Notes: generated by a model not told the origin, from the letters alone. DNA of 34,927 nt from an uncultured Rhodothermaceae bacterium (GCA_913056335.1 CAJXLX010000022.1:1-34927); one strand, 5' to 3'. Counted from the first letter of the stretch, positions 1 to 8,646 are shown. A program made the numbers and translations.

Positions 1-2221
1 AAGCAATGGTGTTGTTGTCCGGATCGAGCAGGTCGAGTTTGGGATACGGCGGGTCTTGCAGCAGGCCATCGTAGGCCGTGACGGCGTCGGAGGCGCGGGC
101 TTCTTCGGCAGCGCGTCCATGCAGGATGTGGGGGGCGGTGCGCGTCAGGTAGTCGGGAGCGGATTCGGTGCCGCGTTTTGCATCTGACAACGCCTGTTCG
201 GTGAGGCCCCATGCATCAAGCGCATCGAGCGTGTCTTGCGCGTCCGAGACAGTAAGCGCGTGGTGCTGCTCAGGGGCGTGCCCGAGGGCGGCCTGCACCA
301 CGGTGCGCAATTGCAGGTAGAGCGTGCTGGGGAAGCGCTCCTCGCTGCTACGCAGGTCAAAGCGATGCATCACAAAGGTGGCATCGCCATGGTGGCGCAA
401 GAGCGCCTGCCGCACGCGCCAGTCCTCCTCTTGGCGGCGGTTGGCGGTGAGGGGCAGCGTAATCTGCTCATGTTCGTTGAGGCGGCGGCGGTCGGCATCG
501 CTCAAGAGCGGATCGTCGCTCAGCGTAACCGAGAGGCTCTCCGCATCCATGCCCACCACGTACAGATGCGGGCGGTCGGCGTAGCCCACCGTTTGAAGCG
601 GCACCACGTGCACCTCGCCGGGCTGTGGGCGCTGGGCTCCCACGAACGTCTCGCGCACCCAGGTGCGGATGTAGTCGGCCAGACGCGTTGCTGAATCCTC
701 GTACACGGCTCCCTGGCTCTGCTGCAGCGTGTTCAGGTACTGCAGGATACGTCCGCGCGCCTTCTGGTCGAAGGTGTCTGCGGTGCCTTCGGGCTTATCG
801 GTCGGGCCGTATTGCGTGAGGAACGTCTCGCAGTGCTGTGCCACTGTATTGATGTCGGGGTTTTGACCAGATGATTTGGAAGGCAGATCATCAAGCAGGT
901 TGCGAAGTGCTGCATAGAGCTGATTCCATTGCTCAATCTGCGCATCGGTTGCATAATCCTGCGCCTCGGCATGCTCGATGCGACGTGCTATGCTCTTCAG
1001 CAGGCTCGGCGCTCCGGGCTTGTAGGTGCGCTCGGCCAGCCAGGTAGCCACCTTCGCATCCGACCACGTAAGTCCTTTGTTGCGGCGCAGTGTAAGGTGA
1101 CCCGCACGCAACATATGGATGAACGGCGCCGCTTCTTGCGGTCCGGCCAGCCAGTCGAGGTAGGCAATGAGCGCCTGGCCCGGACGCGTTTCGCGCAGGT
1201 GGCGGCCTGGACTCAAGGACACGGGCACATCGTGCCGTTCGGCCTGCTGTTCGATAATAGCGAGGTACGGGTCGGGCGTGGTGTACGCGATTTCGACCTC
1301 GTCGAGCGGGAGTCCCCGCCGCTGAATATCGCGAAATACAGTGCGCACTTCTTCGGCACGCCCAACCGTCGTGCAGAAGCGCAGGGCCTTGGGCGTGCCC
1401 AGCGTGCTTGCGCCATTGCTCGCTGCGCCTTGGCTGGACGCATGCACAGCTTGGGCAGTAGGACCGGTAGCGGGATGCGCAGGCGGTTTCGCGTCCGGAA
1501 ACACCTTTGCCGCGCTCAGCACCGGTGCCTGCTTGGTGGGATGCTCCTGCCCCAGCCGGTGTAGCGGGTGCGGACTGGCCGCCGCCAGGGCCTCGACCAG
1601 CTCGCGGGCATGGCCAGGCACGTCTACGTCGTCTACAATAGCATACTGGCTGCGCCGCGGTTCGCGCACGCTGTCCCCTTGCACAAGCGCGGTGGCGCGC
1701 TGTAGCACATCGGCGGTGTCGTAGTAGCTGTTTGTCTGTAGCGCATCTACGTAGTGCGCGTAGGCCTGGGCCTGGGCGTGCTGGGGAGGCGCGGCACGGT
1801 CCATAGCCTGCAGGGCATGCTGGTATGCTGTGGGCTGCACCCCATGGGTGCGCAGCAGGCTGAACGTCTGCGTGAGCGACCGCGAGAGGCGGGCGGCGGT
1901 GCTGCCCTGCAACAGCTGCTCGCGCTCGCCTTCCGAGAGGCGGTAGATGGCATGGGCGGTGAGCATCTGGTCGATGCCGGGCGGCAGGCGGCGGCTTCCC
2001 GCTTTCAGCAGATCAGCCTGGGCCAGCCGTTGGGCATACGCGGCAATGGTCGTGCACCGCAGCCCCACACTGGGCCGGATGCGCGCTGCCGCCTCCTCAA
2101 GCGCTTTGCCCAACTGCGTCTGCGCCACAAACACAACGGTGTGCGTACCGGGCGCGGCTTCCAACAGGGCATGCAGATGATGCAGAAGCGGGGAGCGGTC
2201 GGGCTGGGAAGAATCGTTCAT
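1..2221 (-). CDS. AddB/RexB-like PD-(D/E)XK nuclease family protein, N-terminal 740 residues (partial)
   Basis: This frame stays open on the minus strand from an ATG at 2219-2221 to the left edge, so the C-terminus is missing. The first residues are MNDSSQPDRSPLLHHLHALL. The layout resembles the AddB/RexB subunit of double-strand-break nuclease-helicases: an N-terminal helicase-like region, then at about residues 275-350 the stretch typical of these proteins (RAEEVRTVFRDIQRRGLPLD, followed by SLSPGRHLRETRPGQALIAY), and at about 530-560 the segment VVPLQTVGYADRPHLYVVGM. In AddB-type proteins the nuclease and iron-sulfur parts lie at the C-terminus, which would be left of base 1. I see no Walker A motif where one might be expected near the N-terminus (VVFVAQTQLGKALEEAA), so the helicase fold may be inactive. 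An Ala/Pro-rich linker lies at about 235-270. The gene is divergent from the Uma2 gene. The family call is by recognition only; a partner helicase (AddA) would be expected beyond the left edge. Confidence 0.8.
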   Translation of the reverse strand, partial: MNDSSQPDRSPLLHHLHALLEAAPGTHTVVFVAQTQLGKALEEAAARIRPSVGLRCTTIAAYAQRLAQADLLKAGSRRLPPGIDQMLTAHAIYRLSEGEREQLLQGSTAARLSRSLTQTFSLLRTHGVQPTAYQHALQAMDRAAPPQHAQAQAYAHYVDALQTNSYYDTADVLQRATALVQGDSVREPRRSQYAIVDDVDVPGHARELVEALAAASPHPLHRLGQEHPTKQAPVLSAAKVFPDAKPPAHPATGPTAQAVHASSQGAASNGASTLGTPKALRFCTTVGRAEEVRTVFRDIQRRGLPLDEVEIAYTTPDPYLAIIEQQAERHDVPVSLSPGRHLRETRPGQALIAYLDWLAGPQEAAPFIHMLRAGHLTLRRNKGLTWSDAKVATWLAERTYKPGAPSLLKSIARRIEHAEAQDYATDAQIEQWNQLYAALRNLLDDLPSKSSGQNPDINTVAQHCETFLTQYGPTDKPEGTADTFDQKARGRILQYLNTLQQSQGAVYEDSATRLADYIRTWVRETFVGAQRPQPGEVHVVPLQTVGYADRPHLYVVGMDAESLSVTLSDDPLLSDADRRRLNEHEQITLPLTANRRQEEDWRVRQALLRHHGDATFVMHRFDLRSSEERFPSTLYLQLRTVVQAALGHAPEQHHALTVSDAQDTLDALDAWGLTEQALSDAKRGTESAPDYLTRTAPHILHGRAAEEARASDAVTAYDGLLQDPPYPKLDLLDPDNNTIA

Positions 2222-2435
2222 GGGGAGATGCAGGGGAATAGGCAGGACAACAGCAGGAACGGATATGCACGCTGCGCTGCAAACAGACAAGGGGCGTCCG
2301 GTGCGTGCTGCAGTGCTCCGCTTGCGAGACCTCACACGCAAGGGGGCGGGTTCTGTTCGGGGTGCGGATCGCATGCGTGGGGCCGCTCGTTCGCTTGGCA
2401 TCCCACGAAATATTCATCCTGATACGCCATGCGCT

Positions 2436-2939
2436 ATGCCGCCTGCACCACGCACGGCGCCCCGCACTTGGGCCGAGCTTTGCAACGATCCCAGCCTGCA
2501 GGATCTGCCGTATAAAATCGAAACCAACGCCCGCGGACAGATCGTGATGAGTCCGATCTATGCCTGGCATGGTCGCTTCGCATACCAGATTGCACAGCTG
2601 CTGGAAGAGCACCTGCCTGATGGACACGCTTCGGTTGAGTTGGCCATCCGCACCACCGCGGGTACGAAGGTTGCCGATGCTATCTGGTGCACGGCAGAGC
2701 GATGGGGCAAAATCAAGGATGCCTACGACGCGCCCATCGCCCCTGAAATCTGCGTCGAAGTGCTCTCGCTCACCAACACCGAAGCGGAAATGGAGGCGAA
2801 GCGGGCACTCTATTTCGAGGCCGGGGCCAAGGAGGTGTGGCTCTGCGACCGCGAGAGCACGCTCTCGTTTTACGACGCAAGCGGCGTGCTCGAATCTTCC
2901 TACCGGGTGCCGTCGTTTCTTGTGACTGTCTCGTTGTAG
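2436..2939 (+). CDS. Uma2 family (DUF820) PD-(D/E)XK endonuclease-like protein
   Basis: A 167-residue protein starting [20 protein letters not shown]. It has the Uma2/DUF820 pattern: an N-terminal segment ending in [13 protein letters not shown], a strand with Asp81 in GTKVADAIW, then [20 protein letters not shown] at about 104-123, and the closing GAKEVWLCD. The family has a restriction-endonuclease-like fold and is very common in cyanobacteria and other bacteria; its cellular role is not established. The frame is open further upstream (to 2220), but the extension has no family similarity, so I chose the ATG at 2436. It ends 23 bp before mnmG on the same strand and may be co-transcribed with it. 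An alternative reading as a stand-alone mobile nuclease cannot be excluded. Confidence 0.82.
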   Translation: MPPAPRTAPRTWAELCNDPSLQDLPYKIETNARGQIVMSPIYAWHGRFAYQIAQLLEEHLPDGHASVELAIRTTAGTKVADAIWCTAERWGKIKDAYDAPIAPEICVEVLSLTNTEAEMEAKRALYFEAGAKEVWLCDRESTLSFYDASGVLESSYRVPSFLVTVSL

Positions 2940-2962
2940 CGGATTGCTCAAACCCTCCAGTT

Positions 2963-4933
2963 ATGCAGGATTACTTCAATTACGATGTCATCGTCGTAGG
3001 CGGCGGTCACGCCGGATCGGAAGCGGCGGCGGCTGCCGCCAACATGGGCGCGCGCACGCTGCTCATCACGCTGAAGCTCGATACCATCGGGCAGATGTCG
3101 TGCAACCCGGCCATTGGCGGCATCGGCAAGGGCCACATCGCCCGCGAAATTGATGCGATGGGCGGACTCATGGGCCGCGTGACCGACCGCGCCGGACTGC
3201 AGTTTCGGATGCTCAACACCAGCAAAGGGCCGGCGGTGTGGGGCCCGCGTGCGCAGTGCGGACGCGATGCCTACGCCGATGCGGTGCGCGAGGAACTCGA
3301 ATCCATCGACAATCTCTACATGCGGGCCGACCAGGTCGTAGATCTGGCCACGACCGACGACGGATCGCGCATCACGGGTGTGACCACCAGCCTGGGCAAA
3401 ACCTTTCACGCCCCCCGCGTGGTGCTGACGACCGGTACCTTCGCCAATGGCGTAATCCACGTCGGCGAGACCAACTTCGGGGGCGGACGCATGGGCGAAG
3501 GCGCCTCGCAAGGCATTACCGGCAGCCTGCACGACCTCGGCTTCGAGAGCGGACGCCTGAAAACCGGCACGCCGCCCCGCGTAGATGGCCGCTCGCTCGA
3601 TTACAGCGTGATGCAGGAGCAGCCCGGCGATCCGGATGCCACGGCGTTCTCCTTCATGAGCGACGCGCTGCCCGCCGTCGACGAGCAGCTCAGCTGCTGG
3701 CTCACCGAAACCACCCCCGAGACGCACGAGCTCTTGCGCACCGGCTTCGACCGCAGTCCCATGTTCACCGGACGCATCGAAGCGAAGGGGCCGCGCTACT
3801 GTCCCTCCATCGAAGACAAGATCGACCGCTTTGCCGAGAAGAGCAGTCACCAGATATTTATCGAACCCGAGGGGTACACCACCCATGAGGTGTACGTCAA
3901 CGGCTTCTCGACAAGTCTGCCCGAAGACGTGCAGTTCGAGGCGCTGCGCACGATTCCCGGCATGGAGAACGCCCACATGCTGCGTCCGGGCTACGCGATC
4001 GAATATGACTTCTTCCCGCCGTATCAGATTCAGTACAGCCTGGAGACGAAATACGTGGACGGCCTCTTCTTTGCCGGGCAGATCAACGGCACCACCGGAT
4101 ACGAGGAGGCCGCCGCGCAGGGCCTCATGGCGGGGATCAACGCCGTGCATACGCTGAATGGACACGACCCGATTGTGCTCAAGCGGTCGGAGGCGTACAT
4201 CGGGGTGCTCATCGACGACCTCGTCGCAAAAGGCACCGACGAGCCGTATCGCATGTTTACCTCACGCGCTGAGCACCGCATTCTGCTGCGGCAAGACAAC
4301 GCCGACCAGCGCCTGACCGAACTCGCACACACGCTGGGCCTTGCCTCGCAAGAACGCTACGAGCGCATGCAGGCCAAGGAGCGTGCCATCAACGAAACGC
4401 GCCAGGCCCTCGAATCCAACAGCGTACAGCCCGAACAGGTAAACGACTACCTCGAATCCGTGGGCACCACGCCTATCGACCAGGCGGGGCCCATCCTGCA
4501 GATCTGCAAGCGTCCCCAGGTGGATACGGAGGATCTGATTCGCCATGCAGGGCTCTGGAGCGAGATTGTCACGGAGGCGCCTGGGATGCTGAGCGCGCCT
4601 CGTCTTGTGGAGATCAACCTGAAGTACGAAGGCTACCTCGACCGCCAGCGTCAGATGGTCGAAGAGATGGAGGAGAAGGAGCGTTGGCCCATCCCCGACG
4701 ATTTCGATTACCACGCGCTCGACACCATCTCGATTGAGGCGCGCGAGAAGCTGAGCAAGGTGGAGCCCGACAACCTGGGTCAGGCCTCGCGGGTGAGTGG
4801 CGTGCGCGCCGCCGACATTTCGGTGCTGATGGTGCTCCTGAAGCAGCAAGGCATCGAGCCGCTGTCCAAAGAGCGCAGCCTCACCACCTCGGGCGACGGC
4901 GTGCCCGATGACGTGGCGGTGGAGGCATCTTAA
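2963..4933 (+). CDS. mnmG: tRNA uridine-5-carboxymethylaminomethyl(34) synthesis enzyme MnmG (GidA)
   Basis: The 656-residue product has the usual MnmG length. With MnmE it installs the carboxymethylaminomethyl group on U34 of certain tRNAs, using FAD and a folate one-carbon unit, in the cytoplasm. The N-terminus carries the FAD dinucleotide-binding GGGHAG (residues 13-18), followed by the GidA signature [20 protein letters not shown] (41-60). The catalytic-cysteine segment [10 protein letters not shown] and the conserved [19 protein letters not shown] are intact, and the helical C-terminal domain is present. The frame is open for 42 codons upstream, but the ATG at 2963 gives the canonical start [15 protein letters not shown]. 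Its stop overlaps the convergent rayT stop in a shared TTAA at 4930-4933. rsmG, its frequent downstream partner, is displaced by about 855 bp. Confidence 0.98.
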   Translation: MQDYFNYDVIVVGGGHAGSEAAAAAANMGARTLLITLKLDTIGQMSCNPAIGGIGKGHIAREIDAMGGLMGRVTDRAGLQFRMLNTSKGPAVWGPRAQCGRDAYADAVREELESIDNLYMRADQVVDLATTDDGSRITGVTTSLGKTFHAPRVVLTTGTFANGVIHVGETNFGGGRMGEGASQGITGSLHDLGFESGRLKTGTPPRVDGRSLDYSVMQEQPGDPDATAFSFMSDALPAVDEQLSCWLTETTPETHELLRTGFDRSPMFTGRIEAKGPRYCPSIEDKIDRFAEKSSHQIFIEPEGYTTHEVYVNGFSTSLPEDVQFEALRTIPGMENAHMLRPGYAIEYDFFPPYQIQYSLETKYVDGLFFAGQINGTTGYEEAAAQGLMAGINAVHTLNGHDPIVLKRSEAYIGVLIDDLVAKGTDEPYRMFTSRAEHRILLRQDNADQRLTELAHTLGLASQERYERMQAKERAINETRQALESNSVQPEQVNDYLESVGTTPIDQAGPILQICKRPQVDTEDLIRHAGLWSEIVTEAPGMLSAPRLVEINLKYEGYLDRQRQMVEEMEEKERWPIPDDFDYHALDTISIEAREKLSKVEPDNLGQASRVSGVRAADISVLMVLLKQQGIEPLSKERSLTTSGDGVPDDVAVEAS

Positions 4934-5466
4934 CGATAGTACCGATCTTCATGCCAGCGCGCCGGGTTCTCGCGAATATACTGGCGGATGCGTTCCAAGT
5001 CATGTTCGTTGCGTACCACATGGTCGTAATACCCGCGCTGCCATACGGTGGCCCCTGGTGTGTTGCGGGCCCGATTGATGCGCCGGGTCACAGCCGATTT
5101 GAATGCACGAATGACGGTAGGTAGCGAACCCGGCACAGGTTTTCCGAATTGCCGATTATCACGTGTGGTAGGGGCACGGCGCGCCGTGCCCCTACGGAAT
5201 GTGATTTGAACGATACCATGCATGTGGTTGGGCATCACGACAAATGCATCCAACGATACGTTATCGCGAATATCGGCCGTTCGATGCCATTCCTCGCGTA
5301 CAACACGTCCGTTTTGGTTTACATGCATCGCATGGTCATCCACATAACCAAAAAGGCGCTGGTGACGGTCGGTGCAAATCGTCACAAAATACGCCTCCGG
5401 TTGTGCATAATCATAAGCGGGGAGGCGCATGGACTGGCGGTTGTGGGGGCGCGGATCGTATGGCAT
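4930..5466 (-). CDS. REP-associated tyrosine transposase (RAYT, IS200-like Y1 HUH family)
   Basis: A 178-residue single-domain HUH transposase of the REP-associated type. These enzymes nick single-stranded DNA at palindromic REP elements through a metal-binding His-x-His and one catalytic tyrosine. The HUH motif is [11 protein letters not shown], with the two histidines at 81 and 83. The tyrosine helix is [20 protein letters not shown] with Tyr146/147, and the family ending IRENPARW follows. The N-terminus ([19 protein letters not shown]) also matches. There are no frameshifts. Residues about 91-101 ([10 protein letters not shown]) are encoded by a 28-bp perfect palindrome. The gene lies between mnmG and rsmG in reverse orientation, with its stop overlapping that of mnmG by 4 bp. 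A REP-like element starts about 60 bp upstream of its start codon, consistent with a transposase and its non-autonomous substrate. Activity is inferred. Confidence 0.9.
   Translation of the reverse strand: MPYDPRPHNRQSMRLPAYDYAQPEAYFVTICTDRHQRLFGYVDDHAMHVNQNGRVVREEWHRTADIRDNVSLDAFVVMPNHMHGIVQITFRRGTARRAPTTRDNRQFGKPVPGSLPTVIRAFKSAVTRRINRARNTPGATVWQRGYYDHVVRNEHDLERIRQYIRENPARWHEDRYYR
5168..5195. repeat. 28-bp perfect palindrome inside the rayT coding sequence
   Basis: Bases 5168-5195 read identically on both strands, with centre GGCGCGCC and arms of 14 bases beginning GTAGGGGCAC. The palindrome lies in frame within rayT and encodes the Arg/Thr/Ala-rich insert between the HUH motif and the tyrosine helix. 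Neither flanking base continues the symmetry. Confidence 0.95.
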
Positions 5467-5525
5467 GGGCTCCTTTTGGTCTATGAACGGTCATCCCGAA
5501 CGCATACCAACAGGAGTCGGGTGCG

Positions 5526-5679
5526 TGTTTAGCGAGGTTCAATAACCGCCCGGGATATCCGCTCCGCTCCTGATCCCGGGCTAAGGAAACCCATAGCCGG
5601 GGATCGCTCGCATCCCCGGCGATCTTTGGGCTAAATGCTATGGGCACCGCTTGCGTCACGCGTGATGGTTCGCTAAACA
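5526..5679. mobile_element. REP/BIME-like structured element, copy 1, next to rayT
   Basis: A 154-bp segment bounded by perfect 10-bp inverted repeats, TGTTTAGCGA (5526-5535) and TCGCTAAACA (5670-5679). Inside are two hairpins with 9-bp perfect stems: GCCCGGGAT (5548-5556) with ATCCCGGGC (5573-5581), and GCCGGGGAT (5596-5604) with ATCCCCGGC (5612-5620). The second is enclosed by a further stem CCATAGC/GCTATGG (5591-5597, 5637-5643). The core (about 5546-5623) recurs inverted at 13056-13170. This copy fills most of the 322-bp gap between rayT and rsmG, in which I see no gene. Confidence 0.85.
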
Positions 5680-5788
5680 GATACGGAGTCGGCATGTAGT
5701 CGAGGGATCTCCTGCATAGCAAGCACGCCTCCTGAAATAGAAGACGCCATTTCGCATTCACGATTTACTGCTCGTTCCCACACGATCC

Positions 5789-6481
5789 ATGCCCCCATCC
5801 GCGCATAACGTCATGCCCCCCACCGACGCCTTCGACCCGTACCACGACCTGAGCGGCGATCAACGTACGCAACTGGAGGCATACGAAGACCTGCTGCGCC
5901 GCTACAACGACACGCTGAATCTCATCTCGCCCGACACGACCGATGCCATTACCGAGCGGCACATCGTGCACTCGCTGGCGCTGCGAGTGCGGGACTTCCC
6001 CGCTGGGGCGCGCATCGTGGACTGGGGCAGCGGCGGCGGCCTCCCGGCGATTCCGCTGGCGATTGCCTCTCCCGACATCGAGGTGATCGCGGTGGACTCC
6101 GTGGGCAAGAAGATGCGTGCTGTCCGCAGCATGGCGCGTCGGCTGGGGCTGGACAACCTGTTCGCGTGGGACGGGCGCGCCGACGACTGGCCCGACACCG
6201 CGCACTACTCCGTTTCGCGGGCCACTGCGCCGCTGGTGGAGCTGTGGCAGTGGCACACCCGCGCCGCCGCTGCGCTTCCGTCTGCGCCCGGCGATACCGA
6301 CTGGGCACCCGGACTTATCACTCTGAAAGGCGGCGACCTATCGGAGGAGATCGACGCGTTACGGACCCACGACCCCGGCGTGCGTATCCGCCAGATTCCA
6401 TTGCATGCGCTGCTGCACGACGCGGCAGAGCATCCGGGCTACTTTGCGGAGAAGTGTATGCTGGTGGTACAGCAGGCGTAA
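5789..6481 (+). CDS. rsmG: 16S rRNA (guanine(527)-N7)-methyltransferase RsmG (GidB)
   Basis: A 230-residue class I SAM-dependent methyltransferase that methylates N7 of G527 in 16S rRNA; in other bacteria its loss gives low-level streptomycin resistance. The N-terminal helix YEDLLRRYNDTLNLIS, then ITERHIVHSLAL, the SAM-binding loop IVDWGSGGGLPAIPLAI (about 76-92), AVDSVGKKMRAV and VSRATAPLVELW match RsmG in order. The SAM loop has DWGSGGG instead of the more usual DvGSGaG, a conservative change. The start at 5789 is an ATG; a second ATG at 5813 (MPPTDAFDPYHDL) is equally possible because the first eight residues are not conserved. Normally it is adjacent to mnmG; here rayT and a REP element lie between. 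It ends 134 bp before the ABM gene. Confidence 0.95.
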   Translation: MPPSAHNVMPPTDAFDPYHDLSGDQRTQLEAYEDLLRRYNDTLNLISPDTTDAITERHIVHSLALRVRDFPAGARIVDWGSGGGLPAIPLAIASPDIEVIAVDSVGKKMRAVRSMARRLGLDNLFAWDGRADDWPDTAHYSVSRATAPLVELWQWHTRAAAALPSAPGDTDWAPGLITLKGGDLSEEIDALRTHDPGVRIRQIPLHALLHDAAEHPGYFAEKCMLVVQQA

Positions 6482-6615
6482 GTGTGAGAGAGATGGTACG
6501 AGTAGCCGACTGAGCAGTTATCTATCGCAGTCTCGTCACAGATCAGATTGAACGTGGCAACACGCAATCAGGTAACACAAACGTCTATTATCCTGATTCA
6601 AAAAAGACACGTATT

Positions 6616-6915
6616 ATGGCTGCTGAAAAGAAATCGCTCCTGGCGCGTCTGCATGCGAAGCCCGGTAAAGAAGACGAACTCAATACTTTTTTAGAGGGCG
6701 CCCTTCCGGCTGCCGAAGCCGAGGAGAAAACGATCGCCTGGTACGCGCTCCAGATTGACGAGTCCACATTCGGCATCTTTGACACGTTTGCCGGCGAGGA
6801 GGGACGCCAGGCCCACCTCGATGGCGAGATTGCTGAGGCCCTCTTCGCCCGCGCTGATGAGCTCCTCACCGAGCCGCCGCAGGTCGAGCAGGTGGAGATT
6901 CTGGCTGCGAAGTAG
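6616..6915 (+). CDS. antibiotic biosynthesis monooxygenase (ABM)-domain protein
   Basis: A 99-residue acidic protein with the single-domain ferredoxin-like ABM fold, also called putative quinol monooxygenase. The pattern is LLARLHAKPGKEDELNTFL at the N-terminus, TIAWYALQIDESTFGIFDTF in the middle (the strand that usually reads W...eS.tfg.fd.F), and HLDGEIAEALFARADELL toward the end. Small ABM proteins dimerise and some oxidise quinols or detoxify electrophiles; the substrate cannot be told from sequence. The ATG at 6616 follows an AT-rich leader. It is likely transcribed on its own or with rsmG. The stretch to the next gene carries a strong hairpin at 7016-7049. Confidence 0.85.
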   Translation: MAAEKKSLLARLHAKPGKEDELNTFLEGALPAAEAEEKTIAWYALQIDESTFGIFDTFAGEEGRQAHLDGEIAEALFARADELLTEPPQVEQVEILAAK

Positions 6916-7297
6916 GCGCCACGCATCCAGCCATACATTGCCGGATTGCATCATGCACCGTCTGTGTCATCGCGAGAAAGGAGTGGTGCTGTATCACGCA
7001 TGATTCTGACAGTAGAGATCTGACAGGTCTTCGGAGACCTGTCAGATCTATTTCGGCCCTAACTGTCATTCCGGATAAGGCTACCTGACGTCACGGAGCC
7101 AAAAAAAACCACATCTGATAGGTCAGACTGCGAGAAAACGTTCGTCCGCACTACAACATTCATGGCTGACACACCAGTAGGGCGACTGACGTGGCGATCT
7201 TAGCAGCGTCACTGGACCACCCGCTTTGAAACCCAGCACAGAGCGGCGCACGTTTGACAGACACCTCGTGCCCGTTTCCTGAACGATACCATTTGCC
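6916..7297. other. 382-bp gap: no gene seen, contains a strong palindrome
   Basis: I see no convincing ORF here. The only clear structure is the palindrome at 7007-7068. An A8 run at about 7102-7109 and a moderately AT-rich tail lie before the hydrolase gene, but I cannot assign a promoter. Confidence 0.6.
7007..7068. repeat. Long perfect hairpin, possible terminator or REP-type repeat
   Basis: AGATCTGACAGGTCT (7016-7030), loop TCGG, then its exact reverse complement (7035-7049): a 15-bp perfect stem. An outer inverted pair TGACAGT (7007-7013) and ACTGTCA (7062-7068) extends the symmetry. No T-run follows, so it does not look like a canonical intrinsic terminator. It lies about 90 bp after the ABM gene. 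Confidence 0.85.
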
Positions 7298-8116
7298 ATG
7301 CGCACTGTGCTTGCATTTGTGCTGATTCCGGTCGGTGCCTACGCGGTGCTCGTCGCACTCGCTTATGTGTTTCAACACCAGCTTGTGTTCTTTCCGACCG
7401 AGCCATTGGTGGGCACGCCGGATGCGTTGGGGCTGGCCTACGAAGATGTGTCGATCTCAACTGAAGATGGCGAGACACTACACGGCTGGTGGATCCCGCA
7501 CGAGGAGGCACGCGGCACGGTGCTCTTCTTTCACGGCAACGCAGGCAACATCTCGGGCCGTGTGGGCACGGCACGCTTCTTTGTGGAGGCGCGGATGAAC
7601 GTGCTGTTGGTGAGCTACCGCGGCTACGGACAGAGCACCGGATCGCCCTCCGAAGACGGACTCTATCGCGATGCCGATGCATCGTGGCGGTACCTGACCG
7701 AGACGCGGGGCGTGGCTCCCGCATCCATTCTCATTGCCGGGCGCTCCCTCGGCAGTGGGCCCGCTACGTATCTTGCGTCGCGGACTGCACCCGGCGGATT
7801 GCTATTGGAGTCGGCCTTTACCTCGCTGACAGATGTGGGGGCGCGTGCCTATCCGATGCTGCCGGTACGCTGGTTGAGTCGTTTCGAATTCGACAACGAA
7901 GCGCGCATCGCGCAGGTCAACGCGCCGGTGCTCATGATTCACAGCCCCGATGACGAGGTCGTGCCCTACGATCTCGGGCGCACGCTCTTCGCCGCGGCCC
8001 CTGAACCAAAGACGTTTGTCGACATCCAGGGCGGGCACAACGCCATGCGCACCGACCAGCCGGGGTATCGGCAGGCGGTGCGCACGTTTATCCGCGAGAA
8101 CACGTTCGGTGAATGA
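7298..8116 (+). CDS. Membrane-anchored alpha/beta hydrolase (BEM46/ABHD13-like)
   Basis: A 272-residue protein with one N-terminal hydrophobic segment (about 4-25) followed by a complete alpha/beta-hydrolase domain. The oxyanion loop is LFFHGNAGNISGR (77-89). The nucleophile elbow is GRSLGS with Ser150. The acid is in HSPDDEVVPY (Asp219), and the catalytic His is in GGHNAM (His247). SYRGYGQSTGSPSEDG is typical of the BEM46-like group often annotated as serine aminopeptidase S33 or DUF-type hydrolase. Its substrate is unknown; an ester or lipid at the inner membrane is a guess. It starts with ATG at 7298. It is convergent with the lipoprotein gene, their stops separated by 8 bp. Confidence 0.9.
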   Translation: MRTVLAFVLIPVGAYAVLVALAYVFQHQLVFFPTEPLVGTPDALGLAYEDVSISTEDGETLHGWWIPHEEARGTVLFFHGNAGNISGRVGTARFFVEARMNVLLVSYRGYGQSTGSPSEDGLYRDADASWRYLTETRGVAPASILIAGRSLGSGPATYLASRTAPGGLLLESAFTSLTDVGARAYPMLPVRWLSRFEFDNEARIAQVNAPVLMIHSPDDEVVPYDLGRTLFAAAPEPKTFVDIQGGHNAMRTDQPGYRQAVRTFIRENTFGE

Positions 8117-8124
8117 AGGCGTGA

Positions 8125-8646
8125 CTACTCGACCACCGTCAGTTCGTGTTCGATGACAGTGTCGCTCCCACCCGAGAAGTCGCTTCCCACCACGCGGCGA
8201 CCTTGCAGTCGAATGAGCGCTTCGCCGGGGGCGTCGAACTGAAGGTCGAGCGTGCGCTTGATCACGATAGGTTCTTGGGGACATTGAAGTCCATCTTCTC
8301 CAGTCCGATCCCGATCATACGGCGTAACTTCAATGAGGAGCGCGTCTTGCTCGGTCTCTACCCGATCTGCCTTGTAGCATCCATTAGCAGCAACGGTTCG
8401 GACCTCCACCTCAAATGATTCACCAACCTGTACGGTATTGTGGGCGGTGAGGGGCTCAAAATCTTCGGTGTATGGTTCCTTCGATGTGCTGTATGCTTGT
8501 GCAGAAGCACTGTTGGATGCATCGGTCTCCCAGGCGACAACACCCACGTCAACGGTGGGGCCGTCGTCGCTGCCGAAGAGGTCGCAGCCGGTGATGAGGA
8601 GTAGGAGGGTGCAGAGGGCGAGGGGAAGCGGGCGAAGGGTTTGCAT
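8125..8646 (-). CDS. Small lipoprotein of unknown function
   Basis: A 173-residue protein with a clear type II signal: MQTLRPLPLALCTLLLLITG followed by the lipobox cysteine 21 (LITGC). The mature part begins DLFGSDDGPTVDVGVV, is acidic and probably beta-rich, and ends ISFSGG-like and EHELTVVE strands (SDFSGGSDTVIEHELTVVE). Two later cysteines (NGCYKAD and LQCPQEP) could form a disulfide. The sentence-like alternation of short strands suggests an immunoglobulin-like or protease-inhibitor-like domain, but I recognise no named family. It is convergent with the hydrolase, and its upstream side holds a dispersed repeat. Confidence 0.8.
   Translation of the reverse strand: MQTLRPLPLALCTLLLLITGCDLFGSDDGPTVDVGVVAWETDASNSASAQAYSTSKEPYTEDFEPLTAHNTVQVGESFEVEVRTVAANGCYKADRVETEQDALLIEVTPYDRDRTGEDGLQCPQEPIVIKRTLDLQFDAPGEALIRLQGRRVVGSDFSGGSDTVIEHELTVVE

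Noticed and set aside
236..2422. Several plus-strand open frames of 60-220 codons across the left end
   Set aside because: All are opposite the continuous AddB-like frame and lack protein-like composition.
2948..4165. A 405-codon open frame antisense to mnmG
   Set aside because: No domain seen; fully explained as the mirror of conserved mnmG codons.
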